A DNA stretch of 29,245 bases, taken from positions 1 through 29,245 of the forward strand of contig JAIYAA010000201.1 in NCBI GenBank assembly GCA_027489295.1, read 5' to 3'. Source of the stretch: Sphingomonadales bacterium. GTDB taxonomy: Bacteria > Pseudomonadota > Alphaproteobacteria > Sphingomonadales > Sphingomonadaceae. Positions 1 to 7,941 of this stretch are shown here, piece after piece. Below the pieces are notes generated by a model that worked only from the letters and a program-made list of their open reading frames with translations, was not told the DNA's origin and did no database searches. A program made the position numbers and the translations under genes. Position 1 is the first letter of the stretch; every line of letters begins with the position of its first letter.

Positions 1-587
1 TAGGTGGCAGACGCGGCGCCGCCCGAGCGCGCCTCGCGCAGACGCAGGTTGATCACGCCGGCGATCGCGTCCGAGCCATATTGCGCCGAGGCGCCGTCGC
101 GCAGCACCTCGATCCGCTCGAGTGCCGCGGTGGGAATGGTGTTGAGGTCCACCGCCGCCGACCCGCGCCCGACCGAGCCGTTGACGTTGAGCAGCGCAGA
201 GCTGTTCACACGCACACCATTCACCAGAACCAGCACCTGATCGGGCGAGAGGCCGCGCAGCGTGGCCGGCCGGATGGCATCGGTGCCGTCGGTGGCGGAC
301 GGCCGCGGGAAGTCGATCGACGGCGCAATGGCCGCGACCGCTGCGGCCAGTTCGGTGGTGCCCTGCCGCGCGAGGACCTGGCTGCTCAGCACGTCGACCG
401 GCGAGGCCGTATCGAGCCGCGAGCGCCCCACGCTGCGCGTGCCGGTGACGACGATCTCCGTCGCGCCGCCGCTGGGATCGGCGTCAGCCTGCGGCGCCGG
501 CTCTGCAGTCTGCTGCGCGCGGGCGTGTCCGGAAGCGATCGCCATGGCGGATGCCGCGATCAGCAGTGCGGTACGAAAAGGACGCAT
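1..587 (-). CDS. TonB-dependent receptor, N-terminal part (cut by window edge)
   Basis: The reading frame starts at the ATG whose complement is at 585-587 and runs off the left edge, so only about 195 residues are visible. The start is supported by an AAGGGG ribosome site a few bases upstream. Residues 1-24 form a signal peptide with an ARA/QQ cleavage site. A TonB-box-like EIVVTGTR segment follows, then a plug domain with the typical landmarks TLRGL, VLVNGVRVN, IERIEVLRDGASAQYGSDAIAGVINL. Members of this family are outer-membrane beta-barrels that import bulky ligands using energy from TonB-ExbBD. The plug gives no substrate. The barrel lies outside the window. Assignment to the family is secure, ligand unknown. 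Confidence 0.93.
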   Translation of the reverse strand, partial: MRPFRTALLIAASAMAIASGHARAQQTAEPAPQADADPSGGATEIVVTGTRSVGRSRLDTASPVDVLSSQVLARQGTTELAAAVAAIAPSIDFPRPSATDGTDAIRPATLRGLSPDQVLVLVNGVRVNSSALLNVNGSVGRGSAAVDLNTIPTAALERIEVLRDGASAQYGSDAIAGVINLRLREARSGGAASAT

Positions 588-600
588 CGTGAACCCCTTA

Positions 601-660
601 CTTTCTTGTCATTGTCGGCCTGCCAATTCCCATCTTCTGAGTGGGATTGCAGGAAAGAAA
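601..660. other. Imperfect hairpin upstream of the TonB receptor
   Basis: The arms at 619-632 (CCTGCCAATTCCCA) and 642-653 (TGGGATTGCAGG) pair with two single-base bulges around a 9-nt loop. The flanks CTTTC (601-605) and GAAAG (653-657) extend the symmetry. It lies in the leader of the receptor gene and downstream of the 53-aa gene on the same strand. It could be a terminator without a T tract or a leader structure. Function is not shown. Confidence 0.35.
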
Positions 661-696
661 AGGTTCGCAACGGGCAAGCACGGATAGTCGCGCGGC

Positions 697-858
697 TCAG
701 CCGCGCTCGAAGACGTCGTCCGGCTGGGCATTGGCACGTTGCTGAAACGCCTCGGCGCGGCGGCGATAGCCTGCGGCGACCACGGGATTGCGGCAGGACG
801 CGGCACGGGCACGTTCTTCCTGCGCTCGGCGTTCGAAGAAGAAGCGAGAACTGGGCAT
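697..858 (-). CDS. Small hypothetical protein (53 aa)
   Basis: A 53-residue frame starts at the ATG complementary to 856-858, preceded by a strong GGAGGGGAGA ribosome site, which is the main reason to call it real. The peptide begins MPSSRFFFERRAQEERARAA and is rich in Arg, Ala and Glu with no membrane segment, so it is probably a soluble, mostly helical protein. Short proteins of this style occur in sphingomonads, but I recognise no named family and assign no function. It lies between the SnoaL-like gene and the TonB receptor on the same strand, with about 110 bp on each side, so co-transcription is possible but not evident. Confidence 0.62.
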   Translation of the reverse strand: MPSSRFFFERRAQEERARAASCRNPVVAAGYRRRAEAFQQRANAQPDDVFERG

Positions 859-971
859 GGCGCGTCTCCCCTCCCGCGAACGCGGGTGTTCGGCCTCAAC
901 CGGTGCGCGGCGGGATTCGTTCCCGGGCAGCGCACCGGCGCCGCCCCGCCCTCCCTTCCCGCGTCGGCGGA

Positions 972-1361
972 TCAGGCGAGCGTGAGGTAGAGTTCGGCTT
1001 CGATCACCCAGCTGCCGCCGATCTCGCGCCATTTGGCGGTGTAGCTGCCACTCGCCTGCACCGCCCCGTCCGCGGCGGCGACACCCTGCCACTGTCCATG
1101 TTCGAACGCGATCGGCGCGACCGGGGACAGGAGCACGCTGTCCGGCAGTCGCGCGTAGAGGACACGCTCGCGCGCGGCGAACTCGCGCTTCCAGGCGAGC
1201 AGCTGCGCCTTGCGACCGTGGATCACCGCGCTGTCGGTCCCGGCGACGAGCACCACGTCCGCGGCGAGCAGCGGGCCGATCGCAGCGAGGTCGGCGGTCG
1301 CCAGCGCCCGGTTGAACGCGGCGCGCGCCGTGCGGATGGCGAGTTCGGAAGAGGCGTGCAT
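972..1361 (-). CDS. SnoaL/NTF2-like (DUF4440-type) protein
   Basis: This 129-residue frame starts at the ATG complementary to 1359-1361, behind an AGGGCAAGG ribosome site. It has the order typical of small NTF2-like proteins: an N-terminal helix (RAAFNRALATADLAAIGPLLAADVVLV), an HGRKAQLLAWKREF helix, then strands ending in GSYTAKWREIGGSWVIEAELYLTLA. The W..IGG.W.I segment is the usual hallmark of DUF4440/SnoaL-like proteins. There is no signal peptide, so it is probably cytoplasmic. Members include isomerases, cyclases and many proteins of unknown role, and the substrate cannot be read from the sequence. It is divergent from the M13 peptidase gene and shares a 145-bp intergenic region with it. 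Confidence 0.82.
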   Translation of the reverse strand: MHASSELAIRTARAAFNRALATADLAAIGPLLAADVVLVAGTDSAVIHGRKAQLLAWKREFAARERVLYARLPDSVLLSPVAPIAFEHGQWQGVAAADGAVQASGSYTAKWREIGGSWVIEAELYLTLA

Positions 1362-1390
1362 CCTTGCCCTCTACCGCTGGCGCTGCGGCT

Positions 1391-1412
1391 GCGCAAAGCT
1401 GCACATTTGCGC
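1391..1412. promoter_or_regulatory. Inverted repeat GCGCAAA-N8-TTTGCGC in a divergent promoter region
   Basis: Perfect 7-bp arms at 1391-1397 and 1406-1412 are separated by 8 bp. The site lies 30 bp upstream of the SnoaL-like gene and about 95 bp upstream of the M13 peptidase. The size and placement fit a dimeric repressor or activator site. The regulator is unknown. Confidence 0.45.
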
Positions 1413-1437
1413 CAAAAGGAGAGGATGTCGCGGTGGA

Positions 1438-1465
1438 TTGCCAGCGGCCCCGCTCTGTGTAGAGT
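1438..1465 (+). promoter_or_regulatory. Possible sigma-70-type promoter for the M13 peptidase
   Basis: TTGCCA (1438-1443) and TAGAGT (1460-1465) are spaced by 16 bp. They would place the transcript start about 35 bp before the TTG start codon. This is a consensus match only, and the GC-rich background makes it tentative. Confidence 0.3.
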
Positions 1466-1506
1466 GCGGCCACCTTTCGGCGAACCGCCTGATCCGGAGA
1501 TCATCC

Positions 1507-3576
1507 TTGCAGTTCAAGCACCTTCTTCTCGCCTCTACCCTTTCGATCGCGGCGATCGCCGCGCCCGCGCTCAGCCGAAAGCCCCAGCAGACGGCCCCTG
1601 CCGCGCCGGCGGCCGAGGCGACGCGCTATGGCAGCTGGGGCTTCGATATCGCGGGCATGGACCGCAGCGTTAAGCCGGGCGACGACTGGTATCGATTCGT
1701 CAACGGAAGCTGGACCGATCGCACCAAGATCCCCGAGGATCGCTCGTCCTTCGGCGCCTTCGCGGTGCTGCGCGACCTGTCCGAAGTCCGCCTGCGCAGC
1801 CTGATCGAAGGCTATAGCCCTGCCGATGCCGCCAACCCGGACCGGCGCAAGGCCGCGACCCTCTATCGCGGCTTCCTCGATGAAGCGACCATCGAGAAGC
1901 TCGACGCCAAGCCGCTGGTCCAGCGACTGCAGCCGGTAAAAGCCGCCAAGACCCGCGCGGAGCTGGCGCAGCTGATGGGCAAGTCGTTCGGTGGGTTCGG
2001 CGCCAGCTTCTTCGGGGTCGGCGTGAGCGACGATCCCAAACAGCCCGACGTCTACGCGCTCAGCCTGCGCCAGTCCGGCCTCGGCCTGGGCGACCGCGAA
2101 CTGTATCTCGATCCCAAGTTCACGCCGCAGCTGGCCCGCTATCGCGACTATGTCGCCCAGTTGCTCGGCATGGCCGGCTGGGCCGATCCGGCCGGGTCCG
2201 CCGCCAAGGTGGTGGCGATGGAAACGCGCATCGCACAGGCGCACTGGACCCGCGCGCAGAGCCGCGATCGTGACAAGACCTACAATCCGGTGAGCCTCGC
2301 CAAGCTCAAGGCGCAGGCGCCCGGCTTCGCGTGGGATGCCTTCTGGCCGGCGGCCGGCCTGTCCAAGGCAAGCCGCGTGATCGTCGCGCAGAACAGCGCG
2401 GTACCGAAGATCGCGCAGGTTTTCGCCGATACCGATCTCGACACGCTGAAGGCATGGCAGGCATTCCGCATCGCCGACGACATCGCTCCGATGCTCTCGA
2501 AGCGCTTCGCCACCGCCCAGTTCGATTTTCGCTCGAAGTTCCTCAACGGCCAGCCGCAGGAGCGCGAGCGCTGGAAGCGCGCCGTCTCGTTCACCGAACG
2601 CGCGATCGGCGAAGGGGTCGGCCGCGACTATGTCGCGCTCTACTTCCCGCCCGAGAGCAAGGCCAAGATGGACGTGCTGGTCGGCAATCTGCGCGTGGCG
2701 CTCGCCGGCCGTATCAAGAACCTCGCCTGGATGAGCCCGGCGACCAAGGAACAGGCGCTCGCCAAGCTGCAGGGCTTCACCGTGAAGGTGGGCTACCCGA
2801 GCAAGTGGCGCGACTATTCGAAGCTCGACGTGCGCCCCGGCGACCTGGTCGGCAATGCCGAGCGCGCCGGCCGCTTCGAATGGGATTATCGCCGCAACCG
2901 GCTGGGCGGGCCCGTCGACAAGGCCGAGTGGGGCATGACGCCGCAGACGGTCAATGCATACTATAACTCGGTCAAGAACGAGATCGTGTTCCCCGCCGCG
3001 ATCCTGCAGCCGCCCTTCTTCGATCCGAAGGCCGACGACGCGGTCAACTATGGCGGAATCGGCGGCGTGATCGGCCACGAGATCAGCCACGGCTTCGACG
3101 ACCAGGGCCGCAAGTCCGACGGCAACGGCGTGCTGCGCGACTGGTGGACCACCGAGGATGCGACCAAGTTCGAGGCGCAGGCAGTGCGCCTTGGCGCGCA
3201 GTACGAAGCCTACAGCTTCGAAGGCCTGCCCGGGGTGCACATCAACGGCCGCGCCTCGATGGGCGAGAATATCGGCGATCTCGGCGGCGTGATGATCGCG
3301 CTCGACGCCTATCACGCCTCGCTGGGCGGCAAACCGGCACCGGTGCTGGACGGCTTCACCGGCGACCAGCGCTTCTTCCTCGGCTGGGGCCAGGTGTGGC
3401 GCACGCTGTTCCGCACCGAGGCGCTGCGCCAGCAGCTGGTCAGCGATCCGCACTCGCCGGGGCAGATCCGCGCGATCAACCCGCTGCGCAATGTCGATGC
3501 CTGGTATGCGGCGTGGAACATCGATCCCAGCCAGAAGCAGTATCTGGCACCCGAGGATCGCGTCCGGATCTGGTAA
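1507..3576 (+). CDS. M13 family zinc metallopeptidase (neprilysin/PepO-like), secreted
   Basis: I chose the TTG at 1507 because GGAGA (1496-1500) sits at ideal spacing and the resulting N-terminus (MQFKHLLLASTLSIAAIAAP) is a good signal peptide. Upstream in-frame sequence is not protein-like. The 689-residue protein has the full M13 signature: NAYY before the active site, HEISH (H524, E525, H528) as zinc ligands and catalytic Glu, GENIGD with E587 as third zinc ligand and D591, and a C-terminal NVDAWYAAWNI...VRIW block. M13 enzymes cleave short peptides. In Gram-negative bacteria they are periplasmic or exported. It converges on a TonB receptor gene. A joint role in peptide use is possible, but no shared transcript is implied. 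Confidence 0.95.
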   Translation: MQFKHLLLASTLSIAAIAAPALSRKPQQTAPAAPAAEATRYGSWGFDIAGMDRSVKPGDDWYRFVNGSWTDRTKIPEDRSSFGAFAVLRDLSEVRLRSLIEGYSPADAANPDRRKAATLYRGFLDEATIEKLDAKPLVQRLQPVKAAKTRAELAQLMGKSFGGFGASFFGVGVSDDPKQPDVYALSLRQSGLGLGDRELYLDPKFTPQLARYRDYVAQLLGMAGWADPAGSAAKVVAMETRIAQAHWTRAQSRDRDKTYNPVSLAKLKAQAPGFAWDAFWPAAGLSKASRVIVAQNSAVPKIAQVFADTDLDTLKAWQAFRIADDIAPMLSKRFATAQFDFRSKFLNGQPQERERWKRAVSFTERAIGEGVGRDYVALYFPPESKAKMDVLVGNLRVALAGRIKNLAWMSPATKEQALAKLQGFTVKVGYPSKWRDYSKLDVRPGDLVGNAERAGRFEWDYRRNRLGGPVDKAEWGMTPQTVNAYYNSVKNEIVFPAAILQPPFFDPKADDAVNYGGIGGVIGHEISHGFDDQGRKSDGNGVLRDWWTTEDATKFEAQAVRLGAQYEAYSFEGLPGVHINGRASMGENIGDLGGVMIALDAYHASLGGKPAPVLDGFTGDQRFFLGWGQVWRTLFRTEALRQQLVSDPHSPGQIRAINPLRNVDAWYAAWNIDPSQKQYLAPEDRVRIW

Positions 3577-3580
3577 GCCC

Positions 3581-3617
3581 AAAAAATGCGGCCGGGAGGA
3601 GGGACGCTCCCGGCCGC
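3581..3617 (-). terminator. Intrinsic terminator of the TonB receptor gene
   Basis: A perfect 11-bp GC stem (3588-3598 paired with 3607-3617) has an 8-nt loop. On the minus strand it is followed by a run of six T (complement of 3581-3586). It begins 17 bp past the receptor stop codon. The opposing M13 gene may use the same hairpin but has no T tract on its side. Confidence 0.9.
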
Positions 3618-3633
3618 AAGGCTGCGGGGGTGA

Positions 3634-6123
3634 CTAGAAGTCGATCCGCACCGAGGTGCTGACCGTGCGACCATTGATCGAGCGGGCACGGACGATGCCG
3701 TTGGCCGGAATCGCACCCTCCTCGGCTTCGGTGAAGCCGCGGACGTCGAACAGATTGTTGGCGTTCAGCGAGACCAGCAGTTTCGGGATCGGACGGAACT
3801 GGGCGAAGGCGTTCACCTGGGTGAAACCGGGCAGCTTCAGCTGGTTGTTGTCCTGCGCATAGCTGCTCGTCGTGCCGACGATGTTGGCGCCGATCGCCGC
3901 GCGGCCGATGTCGACTTGCGGGGTTGCCTGGAAGATCAGCTGCGCCTGGCGCCGCGGCGTATTGCCGACCACGCCCGGGTTGAGCGCGTCCGCCACGATC
4001 CGCGAATGGGTCCAGGTGGCACCGGTGGTCAGGCTGAACGGCCCGTGGCGATAGCCGCCGTCGAATTCCAGGCCATAGGCGCGATAGGTGCGGTCGATGA
4101 ATAGCTGGCGCGTCGCCTCGTAATTCTGCTCCTCGGTCTGCGCCCAGAAGCCGGTGAGATTGAGCGTCAGCCCATCGCGGCGATATTTCACGCCCAGCTC
4201 GGCCTGGTTGACGAAATCGACCGCGGCGGACTGGCTGACCAGGCTGCCGTTGGCGGTGCTCACCGCTGGCCCGAACAGCAGCCGGTCGGCATTGGCGCGC
4301 GCGCCGCGGCTGTAGCGGGCAAAGGCCGACATATAGTCGACGAAGCGATAGTTGATGCCGGTCGAATAGCTCCAATACTGATAGCTGTAGTCCACCGGTG
4401 CCGGGCTCGAGAGCGGGATCACCGCCACCCGGGTCTCGGCGTCCGAGATCACGCGGTCTCCGTTCATGTCGCGGACACCGACGCCGGTCCGGCCGCCACC
4501 CAGATCGGCGCCATAGATCGCGCCGCTCGCATCGCCAAAATCGTAGCGCAGGCTGGCGCCAACCGAGATCTTCCCCACTTGGTAGTTCAGCGAGGCAAAG
4601 GGCGCGTTGACATTGTAGTCGACGCGGTAGCTTCGCCGGCAGCAGCCGCCGAAATAGGCCGCGCCATAGGCGTAATAGCCGTCCTGCGTCACCGCCGTGC
4701 CATTGGCGCGGCGCACATTGACCAGCGCCGCATCGCCATTGCCGCGCACGTCCATGAGGATCGACGTCCACAGCCAGTCGGTATCGATCGTCTGGCGCGA
4801 TTTGTAGAAGCCCGCGGTCGCCGTAAGCCTGCCGCGACCAAGATCGTAGACGCGGCTGGCGCGTAGATCGTTGGTGAGGTTGTTGAGGCTGTTGAGCTTG
4901 GTATCGAACACCACGATCTGCGCGAGCAGGCCGTTGCCGTTCAGCCCCGCGGGGTTGGAGATCGCCGCGCCCGCATTCGGGCCGTTGGCATAAGCGAGGG
5001 TGGCCCCCGCCCCGCCCATGGCGGTGGCGATGGTCGCTGCGGCATCGACAGTGGCCGGGAAATTGGAAATGAACCGGCCCGAAATGTCCGAGAATCGGAA
5101 GCGATCGGTCACCGTCCAGCCGGCGAGCCGCGTCTCGGCCTCGAAACCGACCGTCATGACCAGCGGGTGCTGGCCTTCCCGAACGTCGTCGCTCACCAGG
5201 TTGTTGCTGGCGTCCAGCGTCACGTTGCGGGAGAAGGTGGGGGTCAGCAGCTGGTCGCGGTTCGCGCGGAAATTGGGCAAGTCCTGATAGATCGGATTTG
5301 CGTTGGTGCCGCTTACGCGCACCGGCATCGGCAGATAGCCGACCGCGCGATCGTTGAGATACTTGCCGTAGAGGCGGATATGGCCGCCGGTGAAGTCCTT
5401 GGTGACGTTGAACTTGAACTGGCCGCCCTTGTTGCCGTCATAGCCGATGCGGCGCGGGCCGGTCCCCTGGCGGTAGAAGCCGCCAAAGTGGAACCGCGCG
5501 CTGTCGCTGAGCTTGCCGCCATAGTCGAAGTCGAACCGATAGTCCTTATAGTCGAGGCCGGTGCTCGCCTGCACCGCGCCGCCTTCGGACTCGCCGGTCT
5601 TCGAGATCATGTTGATCACGCCGCCCGGCGAGTTCGACGCGAAGGTCGAGGCCGAGCCGCCGCGGATCGATTCCACCTGCGCCAGGTTCAGGTCCGCGCG
5701 CAGGAAGATGTCGGCGTTGCCGAAGGTGATGTCGCCGAATTCGAGAACGGGCAATCCGTCTTCCTGCAACTGCAGGAACTTGGCCCCGCCCGAGGCGATC
5801 GGCAGGCCGCGGATCGAGATGTTGGCGTTGCCCTCGCCCCCCGAACTTTCGGAACGGATGCCAGGCAGGCTCCGGAAGATCTCCGCGACCGAACGCGGTG
5901 CCGCCTTCTGGATGTCCTCCGCCTTCAGCGCGCTGGTGGAGATTGCGGTGTCGAGACGATCCCGACCGCGTGCGACGGCGGTGACGACAATCTCGGTATT
6001 GTTCTGCGCCTCAGCGCCCTCCTTCTTGGCTTCCTGCGCAAGGGCGGGCGTGGCGGTGGCCAAAAGCACGACGCCGATCAACGCGGCACGCCCCTCCGTG
6101 TGGGCACGACGATACCTATCCAT
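3634..6123 (-). CDS. TonB-dependent receptor (829 aa, complete)
   Basis: The start at 6123 is set by a GGGAGGAACG ribosome site. An in-frame ATG ten codons upstream lacks one. Residues 1-29 are a signal peptide (ATPALA/QE). An EIVVTA TonB-box-like segment precedes a plug domain with SVAEIFRSLPGIR, ISIRGLPIA, VESIRGGSASTFASNSPGGVINMISKTG. The rest is a beta-barrel ending in VRIDF, the C-terminal aromatic signal for outer-membrane assembly. A probable extracellular loop carries a Cys-Cys pair (FGGCCRRSY). The ligand cannot be deduced, and nothing nearby encodes heme or siderophore functions. The neighbouring secreted peptidase allows a peptide ligand but does not prove it. The gene ends in a strong terminator, so it is probably monocistronic. 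Confidence 0.95.
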   Translation of the reverse strand: MDRYRRAHTEGRAALIGVVLLATATPALAQEAKKEGAEAQNNTEIVVTAVARGRDRLDTAISTSALKAEDIQKAAPRSVAEIFRSLPGIRSESSGGEGNANISIRGLPIASGGAKFLQLQEDGLPVLEFGDITFGNADIFLRADLNLAQVESIRGGSASTFASNSPGGVINMISKTGESEGGAVQASTGLDYKDYRFDFDYGGKLSDSARFHFGGFYRQGTGPRRIGYDGNKGGQFKFNVTKDFTGGHIRLYGKYLNDRAVGYLPMPVRVSGTNANPIYQDLPNFRANRDQLLTPTFSRNVTLDASNNLVSDDVREGQHPLVMTVGFEAETRLAGWTVTDRFRFSDISGRFISNFPATVDAAATIATAMGGAGATLAYANGPNAGAAISNPAGLNGNGLLAQIVVFDTKLNSLNNLTNDLRASRVYDLGRGRLTATAGFYKSRQTIDTDWLWTSILMDVRGNGDAALVNVRRANGTAVTQDGYYAYGAAYFGGCCRRSYRVDYNVNAPFASLNYQVGKISVGASLRYDFGDASGAIYGADLGGGRTGVGVRDMNGDRVISDAETRVAVIPLSSPAPVDYSYQYWSYSTGINYRFVDYMSAFARYSRGARANADRLLFGPAVSTANGSLVSQSAAVDFVNQAELGVKYRRDGLTLNLTGFWAQTEEQNYEATRQLFIDRTYRAYGLEFDGGYRHGPFSLTTGATWTHSRIVADALNPGVVGNTPRRQAQLIFQATPQVDIGRAAIGANIVGTTSSYAQDNNQLKLPGFTQVNAFAQFRPIPKLLVSLNANNLFDVRGFTEAEEGAIPANGIVRARSINGRTVSTSVRIDF

Positions 6124-6154
6124 CCACGTTCCTCCCGACCGGGCGCCCTGCATG

Positions 6155-6183
6155 GAGCGCGCTCATATTTACTATATGCGAGC
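6155..6183 (-). promoter_or_regulatory. Dyad symmetry overlapping a possible -10 of the TonB receptor
   Basis: A GAGCGCGCTC palindrome (6155-6164) shares its right arm with a second imperfect dyad, GCTCATAT (6161-6168) and ATATGCGAGC (6174-6183). On the minus strand TATAGT (complement of 6171-6176) is a fair -10 hexamer inside it, about 45 bp before the start codon. This is the geometry of a repressor site on a promoter. No good -35 is visible. Confidence 0.35.
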
Positions 6184-6404
6184 TTTTCTTCGTCGGTCGG
6201 AAGTTAGGTAGTTTTGCGGATCGCTTTATTGCCTAGTCAATGGCGAACCAGGCAGATCGACACTATAGTCTCCGCCGGGACTAGAGCTGGACAAGTCGTT
6301 GATTGCCGGGCAGTCGCTGGCATCTTCGACGGGGTGAGCCCCTCGTCGTACGGGTTCATGGCCCTGTCCCAAGGGGAAGGTGTCCACCGCCAGCGTGTAC
6401 ACGC
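6184..6404. other. Intergenic stretch without a supportable gene
   Basis: Between the TonB receptor promoter and the lipoprotein terminator I see no frame with both a ribosome site and protein-like composition. A 40-codon minus-strand frame starting near 6360 has only a poor ribosome site and was not called. The stretch contains an ACTATAGT palindrome near 6259 with no evident role. Confidence 0.5.
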
Positions 6405-6434
6405 AAAAAAGGGCGCCCGCTTGTGCGAGCGCCC
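6405..6434 (-). terminator. Intrinsic terminator downstream of the lipoprotein gene
   Basis: A 10-bp stem (6411-6420 with 6425-6434, one mismatch) has a TTGT loop. On the minus strand it is followed by six T (complement of 6405-6410). It lies about 58 bp past the lipoprotein stop codon, leaving a short 3' untranslated region. Confidence 0.82.
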
Positions 6435-6492
6435 CTCCGGACCCTGCTGCCTGCGTGGGAACAGCGGGTCCTATGCAGATTGCCTAGGGCAA

Positions 6493-6762
6493 TTACATGC
6501 CGTTGTGCAGGTTCGTGTCCGCGTCGTGGGTACGCATGTCCTTTGCCTTCGCGTCGCCTTCGGCGCGGACGGCATCGGCCTTGTTCTGCAGGTTGTCCTG
6601 CGCCGCATCGGTGGTGGCGTTGCTGGCCATCGCTTCGATGTTGTCGGCGCGCGCCTCGGCGTTCGCCTCAATATTGTCGGCCGCCTGCTCGCGCGGCGTG
6701 GTGTTGCACGCCGAAAGCGCGATCAGGCCGGCAGCGGCGCCGAGCACAAGCATCTTCTTCAT
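6493..6762 (-). CDS. Small lipoprotein, Ala/Asn/Asp-rich (89 aa)
   Basis: The protein starts MKKMLVLG and has a textbook lipoprotein signal ending in the lipobox LSAC, with C19 as the lipidated residue. I chose the ATG at 6762 over the one two codons upstream because AAAGGG lies 8 nt before it but only 2 nt before the other. The mature part is polar and highly charged, with a near-repeat of ADNIEANAEA and ADNIEAMASN, and is probably helical. It is expected to be anchored in the inner or outer membrane facing the periplasm. I recognise no enzymatic domain. It is a single gene with its own terminator. A TGGCACTTT motif lies about 60 bp upstream (see 19326-19385). Confidence 0.88.
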   Translation of the reverse strand: MKKMLVLGAAAGLIALSACNTTPREQAADNIEANAEARADNIEAMASNATTDAAQDNLQNKADAVRAEGDAKAKDMRTHDADTNLHNGM

Positions 6763-6960
6763 CGTCATTACCCTTTACGTTGGTACAGTCGGAAAACGTT
6801 GCGAGCGAAAATCAACGACATGGCACTTTGTTCCGACGCTGTAACGCGAACGAGATGAACCGAGCATGCGGGCGGATCCGCCAAGAAACCGCCTGATCCG
6901 ACAATCCGGACGCCCGCAGGCCCGGATAGGATACACCATTCTTCCCGATGGAGTGCCCTG
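6763..6960. promoter_or_regulatory. Divergent intergenic region with inverted repeats
   Basis: This region separates the lipoprotein (-) and the interrupted hydrolase (+). It holds CATGGCACTTTG (6819-6830), a 12-bp GGCGGATCCGCC palindrome (6871-6882), and 8-bp arms TGCGGGCG (6867-6874) and CGCCCGCA (6911-6918) that could form a larger hairpin in the hydrolase leader. No promoter can be named with confidence. Confidence 0.3.
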
Positions 6961-7644
6961 ATGACCACCGCTTCTCCCACCGTCGTCCTGGTCCACGGCG
7001 CCTAGGCCGACGGATCCAGCTGGCAGCGCGTGATTCCGATCCTGCTCGATGCCGGGCACACGGTGATCGCGGTCCAGAACCCCACCCAGTCGCTCGCGGG
7101 CGACGTCGCCGCCACCCGCCAGGTGCTCGACACCATTGACGGGCCGGTGGTACTGGTCGGCCATAGCTGGGGCGGTGCGGTGATCACCGAAGCGGGGAAC
7201 GATCCCAAGGTGAAGGCGCTCGTCTATGTCGCCGCCTTCGCGCCAGCGGCCGGCGAGGCGCTGGTCGGGAAATATCCCAACCCGCCGGCGCTCGGGCACG
7301 TCCAGGATGACGGCAAGGGCAATCTGACGCTGGCCGTCCAGGGCTGGGTGGAAGACGTCGCCAACGACCTGCCCGAGGCAGAGGCACGCGTGCTCGCCGT
7401 GGTGCAGCCGCCGCTACCGGCGAGCACCTTCGGCGACGTGATCGGCCAGGCGGCGTGGGAAGATCGCCCCAGCTGGTACATCGTCTCCACGGAGGACCGG
7501 GTGGTCAGCGTCGCGCTGGAGCGCGAATTCGCGGCGCGGATGAAGGCGACCACCACCGAACTCGCCGCCGGCCACCTTTCGCTGCTGTCGCAGCCCTGGG
7601 CCGTGGCAAAGGTGATCCTCGAGGCTGCCCGGGCCGTCGCCTAA
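6961..7644 (+). pseudogene. Alpha/beta hydrolase interrupted by an in-frame amber codon
   Basis: From the ATG at 6961 (GGAG just upstream) the frame reads TVVLVHGA, then TAG at 7003-7005, then ADGSSWQRVIPILLDAGHTVIAV without a frame shift. Relatives usually have HGAW or HGAF followed by ADGSSW, so the amber codon most simply replaces TGG at codon 15. Otherwise the gene is intact for 227 codons: nucleophile elbow GHSWGG, a late acidic residue in STEDRVVS, and catalytic His in AGHLSLLSQP. Reinitiation at GTG 7030 would give 204 residues lacking the first strand and the HGA oxyanion-hole segment, so such a product is unlikely to be active. Family members are esterases or haloperoxidase-like hydrolases, with no signal peptide here. 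Sequencing error cannot be excluded. Confidence 0.85.
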
Positions 7645-7889
7645 CGCGCGGCCAGGGTCCGTTCGAGCGCATCGGATCCGTCGATGCGTTCGTCACCCAG
7701 GAAAATCACCGGGGTCGTGGCGACGCCGAACTCGTCCTTCACCGCCTCCACCTCGTCGCGCGACCGCAGGATCCGGTCGTCGATCGCATATCCCCGTTCG
7801 TGCAGCAGGTCGCGGGCGCGGACGCCGAACGGGCAGACATGATCTGGGAGCACCATCCGGTACAGGGTCGCGCGCTTCTCGTCCGACAT
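7641..7889 (-). CDS. Glutaredoxin-like protein (82 aa)
   Basis: The start at 7889 follows a clear AAGGAG ribosome site. The 82-residue protein has a thioredoxin fold in glutaredoxin order: a first strand ATLYRMVL, active site CPFG (C19), helix VRARDLLHERGYAIDD, and the cis-proline segment TTPVIFLGDERIDGSDAL, which resembles the glutathione-binding part of glutaredoxins. The second active-site position is Gly, so it would act by a monothiol mechanism. It is predicted to be a cytoplasmic thiol-disulfide or deglutathionylation protein. Its substrate is not evident. Its stop codon overlaps that of the convergent hydrolase by 4 bp. Confidence 0.87.
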   Translation of the reverse strand: MSDEKRATLYRMVLPDHVCPFGVRARDLLHERGYAIDDRILRSRDEVEAVKDEFGVATTPVIFLGDERIDGSDALERTLAAR

Positions 7890-7941
7890 TCACAATCTCC
7901 TTGAGATCCAAATGCTTGGGGGAGATGACGGTTGCACGGCC

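Noticed and set aside
728..742. Possible sigma-54 promoter (TGGCAC near TTGC)
   Set aside because: The two elements lie too close together, and the site is inside the 53-aa coding region. The TGGCAC at 6821 and 19326 also lacks TTGC at the right distance.
1501..3582. 693-codon open frame on the minus strand across the M13 peptidase
   Set aside because: It is the mirror frame of a high-GC gene. The peptidase on the plus strand has all family motifs, while the opposite frame has no recognisable domain and no ribosome site.
6240..6360. 40-codon minus-strand frame (starts MNPYDEGL)
   Set aside because: Poor ribosome site, unlikely composition, and no hydrophobic or domain signal.
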